DNA of 64,000 nt from assembly GCF_018324205.1 (NCBI RefSeq), contig NZ_AP023356.1, forward strand, positions 8,128,501 through 8,192,500, given 5' to 3'. Below the pieces are notes generated by a model. The model searched no databases. It was given only the letters and a program-made list of their open reading frames with translations, and had not been told where the DNA came from. Source of the stretch: Actinoplanes ianthinogenes (GTDB lineage: Bacteria; Actinomycetota; Actinomycetes; Mycobacteriales; Micromonosporaceae). This document shows positions 24,738-34,847 of the stretch, one piece after another. Positions within the stretch are counted from its first letter, which is position 1, and the number at the start of each line of letters is the position of its first letter. A program made the translations under genes and the position numbers.

Positions 24738-26042
24738 TCAGTGGTGCTGGCGGAGCTTGGCCCGGGCGGCACGCCGCCCCCGCAGGTAGGCGCGGGGACC
24801 GGCGATCATTCCCTTTCGGTTGGCGCCGAGCAGTTCGCGAGGAAAATCGTCCTGCAAGGTGGAGACGCGCAGGCTGTCCGAGCCGGTCAGATCCCGGTAC
24901 GCCGTCGGCGCCAGCCTCAGCAGCCGCCAGATCAGCCCCGGCCGGCCCAGCAGCAGGCTGGTGTACGCGGCGGTCAAGCCGGTGCCGTACCCCACCATCT
25001 GCTTCTCCAGGCCCGCGAAGTCGCGCCGGTGGTAGTGGTGGGTGACCGCGGTCGGCTGGTAGACGATCGTCCCGCCGGCCAGCAGCACCTGGGTGAACGC
25101 CAGGGTGTCCTCGGAGCCCATGGCCGGGGTGCCGGCGCCGAGCGCGGTGTCCCAGCCACCGATCCGCTCGATCACGCCGGGCCGGAAGGTCATGTTCGCC
25201 CCGGTGCCGAACGGCGGCAGCGGGTACAGCGGGCTCTGCGGGTGCCGCGGCCCGAACACGTCCGGGGTGAACCCGCGGCCCTTGCTGTGCCCGCCGAACT
25301 GCTCGAACCAGATCTGCGCGCGGGTCTCCAGCTCGGCGGGGACGATCACGCCGGAGACCACGTCCGCCTCCGGGTGCTCGACCAGGGCCCGGGCCACCTC
25401 GGCCAGCCAGTGCGGGTCGGCCAGCTCGTCGTCGTCGATCCAGGCCATGATCTCGCCGGGGCAGGCGGCGACGGCCGCGTTGCGGGCGAACGAGAGACCG
25501 GCCTTGGGCTCCTTGAGGTACCCGACCGGGCCGCGCCGGGCCGCCGACCGGACCACCTCGGCGGTGGTGTCGGTGACCGGGGCGTTGTCCACCACCAGGA
25601 TCTTGAAGTTCGGGTACTGCTGGGCGAGCAGGCTGTCCAGGCAGCGGGCCAGCGCGCCGGGCCGCTCCCGGGTGCAGATCACCACGGTGATGTCCGGGGC
25701 GGCGGCGAGCACCGCGCGCCGGCTCGCCAGGAACGCCGGCTCGGTGGCCGGGGTGAAGCCGTTGGCCGGGATGGCGGCGCCGCCGATCCGGGGGCGCACC
25801 ACGTCGCCCAGCTCGTCGTCGATGGCGGCGGCCAGGTCGACCGGGCTCAGGCCGTACTCCGGTACGTCGACCAGGATGGTGCCGAGCGGCTCGGTGAAGA
25901 GCCGGACCAGGGCCCAGGCCTGCTGCACCCGGCGGCCGTCGGCGGTCGCCGGGGCGACCCGCGGCAGCGGCTGGGACAGCTCCAGGTCCAGCACGACGGC
26001 GGGGAGCGGGGTGTCCGTCTCGAAAACGGGGGCGGTGGTCAC
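24738..26042 (-). CDS. Family 2 glycosyltransferase
   Basis: Protein of 434 aa. A 100-residue N-terminal region (LVDVPEYGLSPVDLAAAIDD) precedes a GT-A domain: ITVVICTRERPGALARCLDS, KILVVDNAP, the metal-binding AWIDDDELADPHWL, and the acceptor region WDTALGAGTPAMGSEDTLAF with its ED pair. GTG 26042 was chosen for the GAAGG about 7 nt upstream and because it overlaps the stop of the preceding gene by 4 bp. It is the third gene of a glycosyltransferase run 28017 to 24738. Confidence 0.88.
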   Translation of the reverse strand: MTTAPVFETDTPLPAVVLDLELSQPLPRVAPATADGRRVQQAWALVRLFTEPLGTILVDVPEYGLSPVDLAAAIDDELGDVVRPRIGGAAIPANGFTPATEPAFLASRRAVLAAAPDITVVICTRERPGALARCLDSLLAQQYPNFKILVVDNAPVTDTTAEVVRSAARRGPVGYLKEPKAGLSFARNAAVAACPGEIMAWIDDDELADPHWLAEVARALVEHPEADVVSGVIVPAELETRAQIWFEQFGGHSKGRGFTPDVFGPRHPQSPLYPLPPFGTGANMTFRPGVIERIGGWDTALGAGTPAMGSEDTLAFTQVLLAGGTIVYQPTAVTHHYHRRDFAGLEKQMVGYGTGLTAAYTSLLLGRPGLIWRLLRLAPTAYRDLTGSDSLRVSTLQDDFPRELLGANRKGMIAGPRAYLRGRRAARAKLRQHH

Positions 26043-26986
26043 TGGGCGGCCTTCACTGCGGGGCGCCGGACGGGCCGGCGCGAGCTGATGGTTTCCACGA
26101 CGCCGCCGAGCGCGGCGGCGGCCACTCCGGCGACCACGCCGCCGGCCCGCAGCAGCTGGTTCACGCCCTGGCCGCGGACGGCGCCGGTGAGGTGCCGCAG
26201 GAACGCCTTGGGCAGCGACCACAGGTAGCTGCGCTCGGCGCCGAGCGCGTCGTTCTCGTGCAGGCCGGCCATCTGCACCTTGCCCCGGCCCTCGGCGTAG
26301 CAGCGGCGCACGAAGAACCGGAAGGAGGCCCGCTCGGCGGGGACCTCGTGCTGGATGACGGCGCTCGGCACGTACATCCAGCGGCCGCCGCCGATCTGGC
26401 TCATCCGCAGGCAGAGGTCGGTGTCCTCGGGCCGGTTGCGGTCGCCGAGCTTGCCGAAGCCGACCCGGAAGCCACCGGCCGCGGCGAACGTCTCGCGGCG
26501 CACGATCATGTTGGCCGACCAGACGTTGCGGATCGGGGCGGTCTCGGTGGGCATGCCGGCGTACGACCCGCCCACGGCCCACAGGAACTCGGCCGGCATC
26601 CAGCGCGGCTCGGGGCCGGCCCAGGCCGGGACGATCGCGCCGCCGGTGCCGATCACCGACGGGTCCGCGAACGGCTCGATCTGCCGGGCCAGCCAGTGCC
26701 GGTCGGCGATGATGTCGTCGTCCAGGAACGCGATCAGCGGGGTCCCCGCGTGCTCGGCGCCGGTGTTCCGGTTGCCCGAGACGCCCTGGGGATAGGCGTT
26801 CTCCAGCACGGTCACGCCGGACAGCTCGGCCTTGGCCCGGGCGAACATCACCGGGTTGTGGTCGACGACCACGACGATCTCGTCCGGCCGGTGCGTCTGG
26901 GCCCGGGCCGACTCGAGCGTGCGCTGCAGGTACGACCAGCGCTTCTCGGTGTACGTGGGGATGACGATCGTGGTGGGGTGGGTCAC
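26039..26986 (-). CDS. Family 2 glycosyltransferase
   Basis: Protein of 315 aa: TIVIPTYTEKRWSYLQRTLE, EIVVVVDHNP, the metal site IAFLDDDIIADRHWL and RPEDTDLCLRMSQIGGG as the catalytic-base region. A C-terminal hydrophobic stretch (LLRAGGVVAGVAAAALGGVV) may anchor it in the membrane. GTG 26986 has AGGAG 9 nt upstream. It overlaps the next glycosyltransferase by 4 bp, so both are one translation unit. Sugar and acceptor unknown. Confidence 0.88.
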   Translation of the reverse strand: MTHPTTIVIPTYTEKRWSYLQRTLESARAQTHRPDEIVVVVDHNPVMFARAKAELSGVTVLENAYPQGVSGNRNTGAEHAGTPLIAFLDDDIIADRHWLARQIEPFADPSVIGTGGAIVPAWAGPEPRWMPAEFLWAVGGSYAGMPTETAPIRNVWSANMIVRRETFAAAGGFRVGFGKLGDRNRPEDTDLCLRMSQIGGGRWMYVPSAVIQHEVPAERASFRFFVRRCYAEGRGKVQMAGLHENDALGAERSYLWSLPKAFLRHLTGAVRGQGVNQLLRAGGVVAGVAAAALGGVVETISSRRPVRRPAVKAAQ

Positions 26987-27018
26987 GAGGGGGTGCTCCT
27001 GACGGCGGGGCGGGCGTC

Positions 27019-28017
27019 CTAGTTCTGTCGCGACCGCAGGTCGCGGGTGGGACGGGTGCCGAGGTCGTCGATGCCCGGGGCGCGCAGGTGGTTCAGGTCC
27101 TGGGTGGGGCGGGTGCCGAGGTCTTCGCGGCGGGCGCGGTTGACGTGCCCGCGCGGGTCCACGGTGTGCGGGCCGTCGGCGGTCGCGGCGCGGCGCGCGG
27201 CGGCCCGCTTGGCCAGCGTGGTGGCGAACAGCTCGACGCCGGCCTTGCGGCGGCCCCGGGCGCGGCCGAACTCGCTGAAGATGGTCCGCAGCACGCGGAA
27301 GCCGTCCCGGAAGGTGTTCAGGTTGCTCTGCCCGTGGATCCGCTCGTGCTCGGTGCTGCCGACCTCGCCGACCTTCAGCTTCTCCGCCACCGCACGGATG
27401 TTGATCATGGTCTCGATCTCGAAGCCGTCGCCCCACAGCTTGCTGCCGTCGGCCGGCCGGGGCAGGTCGACGTCCGGCAGGTCGAGGGCCGGGACCACGT
27501 CGCGCCAGAACGCGTTGTAGCCGTAGCAGAGGTCGGTGAACTTCGTCTTGAACAGGACGTTGACCACCAGGTTGAGCCCGTCGTTGCCGAGCTTGCGCAG
27601 CCGGGTGATGTCGTGGCTGTGGCCGCCGAAGTTGAACCGGGTGCCCTTCACGAACTGATCGCCGCCGGTCAGCTTGCCCACGAACAGCGGGATCTCGCCC
27701 GGGTCGGTGGAGCCGTCGGCATCGATCATCACGATGATGTCGCCCGTGCACGCCGCGAAACCGCAGGCCAGGGCGTTGCCCTTGCCGGTGCGGGTCTGCT
27801 GCACCACGACCACGTCGGGGCGCAGCTCGCGGGCCACCGCGACGGTCCGGTCCTTCGACCCGCCATCGACCAGGATCACCTCGGTGATCATCGCCGGGAG
27901 CTTCGCGAACACGTGCGGCAGATTCCGCTCCTCATTCAGCGCGGGGATCACCACGCTCACGGTCGGTGATTGCGGACGGTTGCTGTCGGTGTTCGTGTGC
28001 ACGTGCGAAAGCTCCAT
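27019..28017 (-). CDS. Family 2 glycosyltransferase, polyprenyl-phosphate type
   Basis: Protein of 332 aa with the fold of dolichyl/polyprenyl-phosphate glycosyltransferases: VSVVIPALNEERNLPHVF, EVILVDGGSKDRTV, the metal site IVMIDADGSTDPGE and the FVKGTRF segment. There are no C-terminal membrane helices; instead a basic tail with two similar DLGTRPTQDLNHLR/DLGTRPTRDLRSRQ repeats ends the protein. ATG 28017 has GGAAGGGA upstream. It is the first gene of the three-glycosyltransferase run and may load the lipid carrier. Confidence 0.87.
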   Translation of the reverse strand: MELSHVHTNTDSNRPQSPTVSVVIPALNEERNLPHVFAKLPAMITEVILVDGGSKDRTVAVARELRPDVVVVQQTRTGKGNALACGFAACTGDIIVMIDADGSTDPGEIPLFVGKLTGGDQFVKGTRFNFGGHSHDITRLRKLGNDGLNLVVNVLFKTKFTDLCYGYNAFWRDVVPALDLPDVDLPRPADGSKLWGDGFEIETMINIRAVAEKLKVGEVGSTEHERIHGQSNLNTFRDGFRVLRTIFSEFGRARGRRKAGVELFATTLAKRAAARRAATADGPHTVDPRGHVNRARREDLGTRPTQDLNHLRAPGIDDLGTRPTRDLRSRQN

Positions 28018-28394
28018 GTCGGTCCCTTCCGGGGGCGGCAATACGGCCGGTGACGCTATTCCTCAAATGGAGTTCGCATGGCCGCTCGCTTCAGGCCACG
28101 AATTTAGCAACGCATTACGTAGCGTCAACAGCCGTCGAGTTGGTCCCTCGTCACAGCCGATCGTCTGAGCGTGGATGTCGTCTGACCGAACGGCGATCTT
28201 GGTCACACCGCTACGGTCAGTAACCGACATACCGGCGCTGCGTGGATCTTCCCGGCGATTCACGCGTGACCGCTTCCGATCATGAGAAAGACGGATTTGC
28301 CGGAGATGTTCATACTGATGCGGTTTCGTCACTGTGGGTATCCGGGTCCGGCGCGCGTCACGGACCGTGTGCTGGCACCCTGGGGACTGTGGGA
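28018..28394. other. 377-bp divergent intergenic region
   Basis: It separates the glycosyltransferase run from the sulfotransferase unit. It is less GC-rich than the genes around it. It contains an inverted repeat CTGACCG (28182-28188) / CGGTCAG (28214-28220). No RNA gene or other repeat was recognised. It probably holds promoters for both directions. Confidence 0.4.
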
Positions 28395-28547
28395 ATGACG
28401 ACCGAGGACGCCGCCTGTGTGTGCGGGCACCCCTTCGCGGCGCACCAGCACTACCGCGCCGGCAGCGAGTGCACGTTCTGCGGCCCGCGGCGGTGCCCCC
28501 GATTCCGGCGTCCGCGCTGGTGGCGGCGGTTCCTGCCCGCATCCTGA
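28395..28547 (+). CDS. Small cysteine-rich protein, possible zinc binder
   Basis: Protein of 50 aa starting MTTEDAACVCGHPFAAHQHY. The pattern CxCGHxxxxHxHYRxGxxCxxCxxxxC is a likely zinc site, and the tail FRRPRWWRRFLPAS is strongly basic. Similar short CxCGH proteins are common and uncharacterised in actinobacteria. GGGGA lies about 8 nt upstream of the ATG. The larger open frame before it has no supporting start. Moderately sure that it is a gene. Confidence 0.5.
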   Translation: MTTEDAACVCGHPFAAHQHYRAGSECTFCGPRRCPRFRRPRWWRRFLPAS

Positions 28548-28610
28548 GCGGCCGGGTAGCGAATGCCTATCAGTTCTGTAGGCTTAGCTCACTTTCACGC
28601 AGGGGGCAAC

Positions 28611-29564
28611 ATGTCACTTCCCGACTTCCTGATCGCCGGAGTCCCCAAGGCGGGCACGACGGCCCTGCACGCGGCCCTGACCGCGCATCCCGAGCTGTTC
28701 CTGCCGTCGGTGAAGGAACCCAAGTTCTTCCTCTCCGACGGACCGCCGCCCAGCCACGGCGGACCCGGTGACGTGCAGACCTACCAGGAGCACGTCTGGC
28801 GCCGCGCCGATTACGAGGCGCTGTTCGACCCGGCCCCACCGGGGCGCAAGAAGGGTGAGGCCACCCCGTTCTACCTGCACGACGTGGCGGCCCACGACCG
28901 GATCAAGGCCCTCGTCCCGGACGTGCGGATCATCCTGCTGCTGCGTGACCCGGTCGACCGGGCGCACTCCAACTGGACCCACCTGTGGAACGCCGGCCTG
29001 GAGCCGGAGACCGACTTCCTGGCCGCCTGCCGGGCCGAGCCGGAACGCCGGGCGGCCGGCTGGGCGCAGTTCTGGCACTACCTCGACCTGGGCATGTACG
29101 GCCGCCAGGTGGAGCAGCTCTACCAGCGGTTCTCCCGCGACCAGGTGCTGCTGCTGCGGTATCGCGAGCTCAAGGACGCGCCGGCCGCCACCCTGGACCG
29201 GGTCTGCGCCTTCCTCGGGGTCCGCACCGGGCTGCTCGGCGCCATCCCCAAGGAGAACGTGAACCGGCACGTCGTCGAGGACAACGGGCTCAACCGGGTG
29301 CTGCGCGGCCTGCTCCGGTCCGGTGGCACCTTCGGCCACCACTTCCCGGTGCCGCTGCGGCTGGCCGCCCGGGGGCCGCTGCTCACCCTGCTGCACCGCA
29401 AGAAGGGCACCCGGCCGGTGACCACCCCGGCCGAGCGGGCCGAGCTGCTGCCGCACTTCGCCGCGGACATCGCGCTGCTCCAGGACGTGACCGGCGAGCG
29501 GTACGACGACTGGCTGAGCGTCGACCGACACGCCCGGATCGCAGATACCCCACCAATTCAATAG
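28611..29564 (+). CDS. PAPS-dependent sulfotransferase
   Basis: Protein of 317 aa transferring sulfate from PAPS. The 5'-phosphosulfate loop is IAGVPKAGTTALHAAL at the N-terminus and the 3'-phosphate site is LLLRDPVDRAHSNW (about residues 107-120). ATG 28611 (MSLPDFLIAG) has AGGGGG 6 nt upstream; an upstream in-frame ATG lacks a ribosome site. It is next to glycosyltransferases and a propeller protein, which suggests a sulfated glycan or glycolipid. The acceptor cannot be told from sequence. Confidence 0.88.
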   Translation: MSLPDFLIAGVPKAGTTALHAALTAHPELFLPSVKEPKFFLSDGPPPSHGGPGDVQTYQEHVWRRADYEALFDPAPPGRKKGEATPFYLHDVAAHDRIKALVPDVRIILLLRDPVDRAHSNWTHLWNAGLEPETDFLAACRAEPERRAAGWAQFWHYLDLGMYGRQVEQLYQRFSRDQVLLLRYRELKDAPAATLDRVCAFLGVRTGLLGAIPKENVNRHVVEDNGLNRVLRGLLRSGGTFGHHFPVPLRLAARGPLLTLLHRKKGTRPVTTPAERAELLPHFAADIALLQDVTGERYDDWLSVDRHARIADTPPIQ

Positions 29565-29567
29565 GCA

Positions 29568-30527
29568 ATGGCAAAATTGACCGGTCAAGCCGAGAACGCG
29601 ACCCGGGAGGCGACGTTGTCCGTCGGAACCACGGCCCTGCCCCTGCCCAGCTGGGAAGACTCCACGGTGGTGGTGGAGCCTCCGGGCACCGAGCCGGGGG
29701 CCTGGTCCGGCGCCCCCAGCACCATCACTGTGGACGGTTACGTGTATTTGGCGTACCGGCTGCGGCTGCCGATCGGCGCCGGCCGGGGGATCGCCAACGT
29801 GATCGCCCGCTCCGCCGACGGGCTGAACTTCGACGTGGTGGCCGAGGTGAACAAGGACCGCTTCGCCGCCGAGTCCCTGGAACGCCCGGCGCTGGTGCAC
29901 ACCCCGGACGGGCGCTGGCGGCTGTATGTCAGCGCGGCCACCCCGGGCACCAAGCACTGGCGGGTCGACCTGCTCGAGGCGGACACCCCGGAGGGGCTGG
30001 CCACCGCGGCGCCCCGGACCGTCCTGGCCGGCGACGAGAGCGCCGGGGTCAAGGACCCGGTGCTGCACCACGACGAGCACGGCTGGCACCTGTGGGCGTC
30101 GGTGCACCCGCTGGAGTCCTGGGACGACGCCGACCGGATGACCACGGAGTACGCCACCAGCCCGGACGGCGTGCACTGGACCTGGCGGCGGACCGCGCTG
30201 GCCGGCCGGCCGGGGCGCTGGGACGCGCGCGGGGTGCGGGTGTCGTCGGTGCAGGTGGTGGGCGACGAGATCACGGTGGCCTACGACGGGCGGGCGACGG
30301 CGGGGGAGAACTGGGAGGAGCGGACCGGCGTGGCCCGCGGCACGCGACTGCCGGACGGCACGTTCGGCGAGCTCACGGCCGAGGACCGGGAGCCGGTGGG
30401 CAGCCCGCATTCCCCGTACGGCCTGCGCTACCTGAGCCTGGTCGACGCTCCGGACGGGGCGCGACGGCTGTACTACGAGGCGACGCGGGCGGATGGGGCG
30501 CACGACTTGCGTACCGAAAAGGTCTGA
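29568..30527 (+). CDS. Five-bladed beta-propeller protein, GH43/GH32-like
   Basis: Protein of about 319 aa resembling the catalytic propellers of clan GH-F/J: APSTITVDGYVYLAYRL, SLERPALVHTPDGRWRLYVS, GVKDPVLHHDEHGWHLWASV and EYATSPDGVHWTW repeat along its length. The KDPVLHH motif fits the second acidic residue of these families. There is no signal peptide. It starts 3 bp after the sulfotransferase stop; a TTG at 29616 with GGGAGG 5 nt upstream is an alternative start. Activity is uncertain. Confidence 0.7.
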   Translation: MAKLTGQAENATREATLSVGTTALPLPSWEDSTVVVEPPGTEPGAWSGAPSTITVDGYVYLAYRLRLPIGAGRGIANVIARSADGLNFDVVAEVNKDRFAAESLERPALVHTPDGRWRLYVSAATPGTKHWRVDLLEADTPEGLATAAPRTVLAGDESAGVKDPVLHHDEHGWHLWASVHPLESWDDADRMTTEYATSPDGVHWTWRRTALAGRPGRWDARGVRVSSVQVVGDEITVAYDGRATAGENWEERTGVARGTRLPDGTFGELTAEDREPVGSPHSPYGLRYLSLVDAPDGARRLYYEATRADGAHDLRTEKV

Positions 30528-30630
30528 GAGGGTCGTCACTCTCCGTGGGGGTGCCTGGCGAGGCCCCGAGCGCTCCGGCATAGCGTTGTGGACGGCGCCG
30601 ACGGTTGCGCACAGTGACGTCGCGTTGATG

Positions 30631-30669
30631 AGGCGGGACTGGACCCACAAGGTCCGGTCCCGCCTTTTT
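30631..30669 (+). terminator. Intrinsic terminator
   Basis: Stem AGGCGGGACTGGACC (30631-30645) pairs with 30651-30665 around CACAA, with one T-G mismatch position, and is followed by a T-run to 30669. It ends the sulfotransferase/propeller unit. Confidence 0.85.
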
Positions 30670-30796
30670 CGATTTCTATGAATCGATTACCGACAATTCT
30701 TTTGACACTGTGGAGTGAATAGGTCGACGGTCTTCATGTTTGGGTTCGAGGCGCTCGGGTATCGGCGGGACCATCGCAATCTTGGAGGGGAGTGCC

Positions 30797-31774
<978 letters not shown>

Positions 31775-32562
31775 CACCCGCCGGGCCGGGCCGTAGCCGC
31801 GGGACCCGCAGAACAGCACGTCCAGCCCGGTCAGCGCGGCCAGCTCCTCCACCACGTCGCCGGAGCGCAGCTCCCACTCCACCGTCACGTCCGGGACACT
31901 GGCGGCGGCCTTGCGGAGCGCCTCCTCATAGGTCTCCCGGGCGGTGTCCAGAAACGCCCGCTCGGCGTCGTCGCCGATCAGGAACGGCAGCGCCGCGTCA
32001 CCCCCGGCCACCACGGTGACCAGCAGCAGCGGGCTGCCGGTCCGCCGGGCCAGCCCGGCCGCCGCGTCGAGCGCGGCCCGGCCGTCCGGGGTGTCCACGT
32101 AGGCGACGCCGATCCGGCCGACACTGCCGGGTGCCGCCGGGCAGCCGGACGGGGTGACCGCGACCGGGCAGACGCTGCCGGCCAGCAGCCGCTCGGCGGT
32201 GCTGCCCGCGAAGATCCGGGCGGCCGGCGCGGCGGCCCCGGAGCCGACCACCAGCAGCGCCGCGCCGGACTGCTCGGCCAGGTCGTGCAGGCCGTGCGCG
32301 GGCGAGCTGGACGCGACGATCCGGTAGTCCACGCCCGGCGGGTCGTCCAGGGTGGAGCGGGCCTCGGCCAGCACCCGTTCGGCTGCCTGGTGCCGGTCGG
32401 CGATCCACTCGGCGTCGACCCGGCCGGAGCCGATCGCCGACGGGGCCGGATGCACGACCGCCACGACGAGCGGCGCTTGGTACGCCTCGGCGAGCCAGCG
32501 CCCGAGGGCCAGCGCGTCGGCGGTGCCCGGGCTGTGGTCGGCGCCGACGATGACGGGCGCGG

Positions 32563-33972
32563 TCATGACTCGGCCTCCTGCCGCAGCCGGGAGTGCCGGT
32601 AGCCGTAGAGCGCGTAGATGATCAGCCCGGCCGCCAGCCACACCACGAACCGGATCCAGGTGTCCAGCGGCAGGTCGGACATCAGGTAGACGGCGAACGC
32701 CACGCCGATCAGCGGCAGCACCGGCGACCACGGCACCCGGTAGGGCCGCGGCATCTCCGGCCGGGTCCGGCGCAGGATGATCACCCCGATGTTGACCAGA
32801 ACGAACGCGAACAGCGTGCCGATGTTGACCAGTTCCACGATCTTGCCGAGCGGGACCAGCGCGGCCAGGATCGCGATCAGGACGCCGAGCAGGAAGGTCA
32901 GCCGGGCCGGAGTGCCGTAGCGCGGGTGGACGGTGGCCATCTTGCGGGGGAGCAGGCCGTCGCGGCACATGGCGAAGAAGATTCGGGTCTGTCCGTAGAA
33001 GATCACGATGACCACGCTGGTGATCGCGATGACCGCGCCCAGCGCCAGGATCCCGGCCGCCCAGCTCATCCCGGCGCCCTGGTCGAGGGCGGCCGCGAGG
33101 GGCGCGTCGCTGTCCTTCATCTGGTCGGGGCTGGCGATGCCGAGCGCGCCGACGGTGGTGAGCACGTAGAACACCGTGCAGATGGCGAGCGAGCCGAGGA
33201 TCGCCCAGGGCAGGTCGCGGGACGGGTTGCGGGCCTCCTCGCTGCCGGTGGAGACCGCGTCGAACCCGATGTAGGCGAAGAAGATGATCGCCGCGGCCGC
33301 GGTTATCCCGTCCACGCCGGCCGGGGCGAACGGGTGGAAGTTGCCGGTCCCGAAATTCGCGAACGCCACCACGATGAAGAAGACCAGCACGACCAGCTTG
33401 ATGACGACCATCACCAGGTTGACCCGGGCGCTCTCGGTCACACCGCGGACCAGCAGGAACGTGATGGCCAGGACCACGAAGACAGCGGGCAGGTTGAAGA
33501 TGCCGCCGTCCTCCGGGGACTTGGCGATGGCGTCCGGCAGGCTGTAGCCGAACGCCGCGTCCAGGAACGCGTTCAGGTTGCCGCCCCAGCCGATCGCGAT
33601 GCCGGCCACCGAGACGCCGTACTCCAGGATCAGGTCCCAGCCGATGATCCAGGCGACGATCTCACCCAGGGTGGCGTACGTGTAGGTGTACGCGCTGCCG
33701 GAGACGGGGATCGACGAGGCCAGCTCGGCGTAGGACAGTGCCGAGAACGCGCAGGCCACGGCCGCCAGCACGAACGACAGGATGACGGCTGGCCCGGCGA
33801 TCCCGGAACCCTTGCCGATCACCACGAAGATTCCGGTCCCGATGATCGCGCCGACCCCCATCGCGGTCAGCTGGGTGACTCCGACCGCCTTCTTGAGCTC
33901 GGTGCCCTGCTCGGTCGTCTCGTGGATCAGCGATCCGACATCCCGGATCGCGAACAGTCCGGATCTGGCCAT
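32563..33972 (-). CDS. APC-superfamily amino acid permease (cationic amino acid type)
   Basis: Polytopic permease of 469 aa with about 12 membrane helices. The first helix contains the substrate-site motif GVGAIIGTGIFVVIGKGSG; AELASSIPVSGSAYTYTY and DAVSTGSEEARNPSRDLP are typical of the CAT/YfnA branch. The N-terminal tail HETTEQGTELKKAVG is cytosolic. SD AAGGGGG lies 7 nt before ATG 33972. It forms a two-gene unit with the USP gene downstream. Confidence 0.9.
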   Translation of the reverse strand: MARSGLFAIRDVGSLIHETTEQGTELKKAVGVTQLTAMGVGAIIGTGIFVVIGKGSGIAGPAVILSFVLAAVACAFSALSYAELASSIPVSGSAYTYTYATLGEIVAWIIGWDLILEYGVSVAGIAIGWGGNLNAFLDAAFGYSLPDAIAKSPEDGGIFNLPAVFVVLAITFLLVRGVTESARVNLVMVVIKLVVLVFFIVVAFANFGTGNFHPFAPAGVDGITAAAAIIFFAYIGFDAVSTGSEEARNPSRDLPWAILGSLAICTVFYVLTTVGALGIASPDQMKDSDAPLAAALDQGAGMSWAAGILALGAVIAITSVVIVIFYGQTRIFFAMCRDGLLPRKMATVHPRYGTPARLTFLLGVLIAILAALVPLGKIVELVNIGTLFAFVLVNIGVIILRRTRPEMPRPYRVPWSPVLPLIGVAFAVYLMSDLPLDTWIRFVVWLAAGLIIYALYGYRHSRLRQEAES

Positions 33973-34243
33973 GCTGCGCCCCCTTCCGCTGCGTCAGGCT
34001 CACCGTCATCCCGCGTTCACCCCGCCCGCAAGCGGGCCGGGGAGACGATCAGCGCGATGTGGGAAGTTCGGTTCCCCCGCTTGCCTCCCGGCAGACCGGG
34101 TGGATGAAAAAACCTTTGGCGTACGGGTTGTGCGCCGTCCCGGATAAACCGCGCGGCAGCCTGCGAGGGGTACGTCAGGGCGGGTACGGTGGGTAGATCG
34201 GGCAAATCGCCCGACTCGTTATTTTCCGTGGAGCGGGGACGCG

Positions 34244-34561
34244 ATGGGCGAGGCCGTGATGACGACACGGCGGCAGGCCGACGGCGCCACCGTCGTCGAT
34301 GTGCGAGGCAGCCTCGACGCGGCCACCGTCGAGTCCCTGCGCGACGTGCTGCTGGACACCGTCCAGCGCGACCGACCCACCGCGATGATCGTCGACCTGA
34401 CCTACGTCACCTTCATGGACTCGGTGGGCATCGGCGCCCTGGTGGCCGGCCAGCGCGCCGCCCGCGACATCGGCGCCCGCTTCCAGCTGCGCAACCCCAG
34501 CGAGTTCGTGCACCGCCAGCTCCGGGTGACCGGCCTGGCCGACCTGCTGGGCTGCATCTAG
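34244..34561 (+). CDS. STAS-domain anti-anti-sigma factor
   Basis: Single-domain STAS protein of 105 aa. The conserved phosphorylation-loop region is VDLTYVTFMDSVGIGALVAG, with Ser in the MDSVG position. The N-terminus TVVDVRGSLDAATVESLRDVL is the usual first half. It probably binds a partner anti-sigma kinase; no such kinase or sigma gene is adjacent. The start has GGGGA a few bases upstream; ATG 34259 is an alternative. Confidence 0.87.
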   Translation: MGEAVMTTRRQADGATVVDVRGSLDAATVESLRDVLLDTVQRDRPTAMIVDLTYVTFMDSVGIGALVAGQRAARDIGARFQLRNPSEFVHRQLRVTGLADLLGCI

Positions 34562-34620
34562 CCGTCTTCGGCTGTTCCTGAGGACCATCCGCGCTGCCGC
34601 GAGGTCGCTGTCCTTCTTGC

Positions 34621-34846
34621 GGATTTTCATTTTGTACGACTGGCAGCCCTGTGGCAGTCGGCTCGCGAGGCCCCGGCCCGCTCACGACCGCGGCGCGTGT
34701 CGTGCGGGTTCGCCGGTGGCCCGCGCGGTCCCGGCCCGCTCACGGGCGCGGCGCGCGTGGGGTTCGCCGGCGGCCCGCGCGGTCCCGGCCCGCTCGCAGC
34801 CGTGCAGGCGGGGGCGGGACTGCTCTGGGCGTACCGAAAAGGGGTT
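34621..34846 (+). repeat. Dispersed element with inverted ends and internal duplication
   Basis: Left end GGATTTTCATTTTGTACGAC, right end GGGCGTACCGAAAAGGGG. The first 90 bp match the copies at 22122-22214 and 5648-5736; the last 35 bp match 41623-41657 and both arms of 16722-16856 (core GGGACTGCTCTGGGCGTACC). Inside, a unit of 54-58 bp beginning CCGGCCCGCT is repeated from 34673, 34731 and 34785. It fills the gap between convergent STAS and P450 genes and ends 2 bp before the P450 stop. It encodes no protein. Confidence 0.75.
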
Positions 34847-34847
34847 C

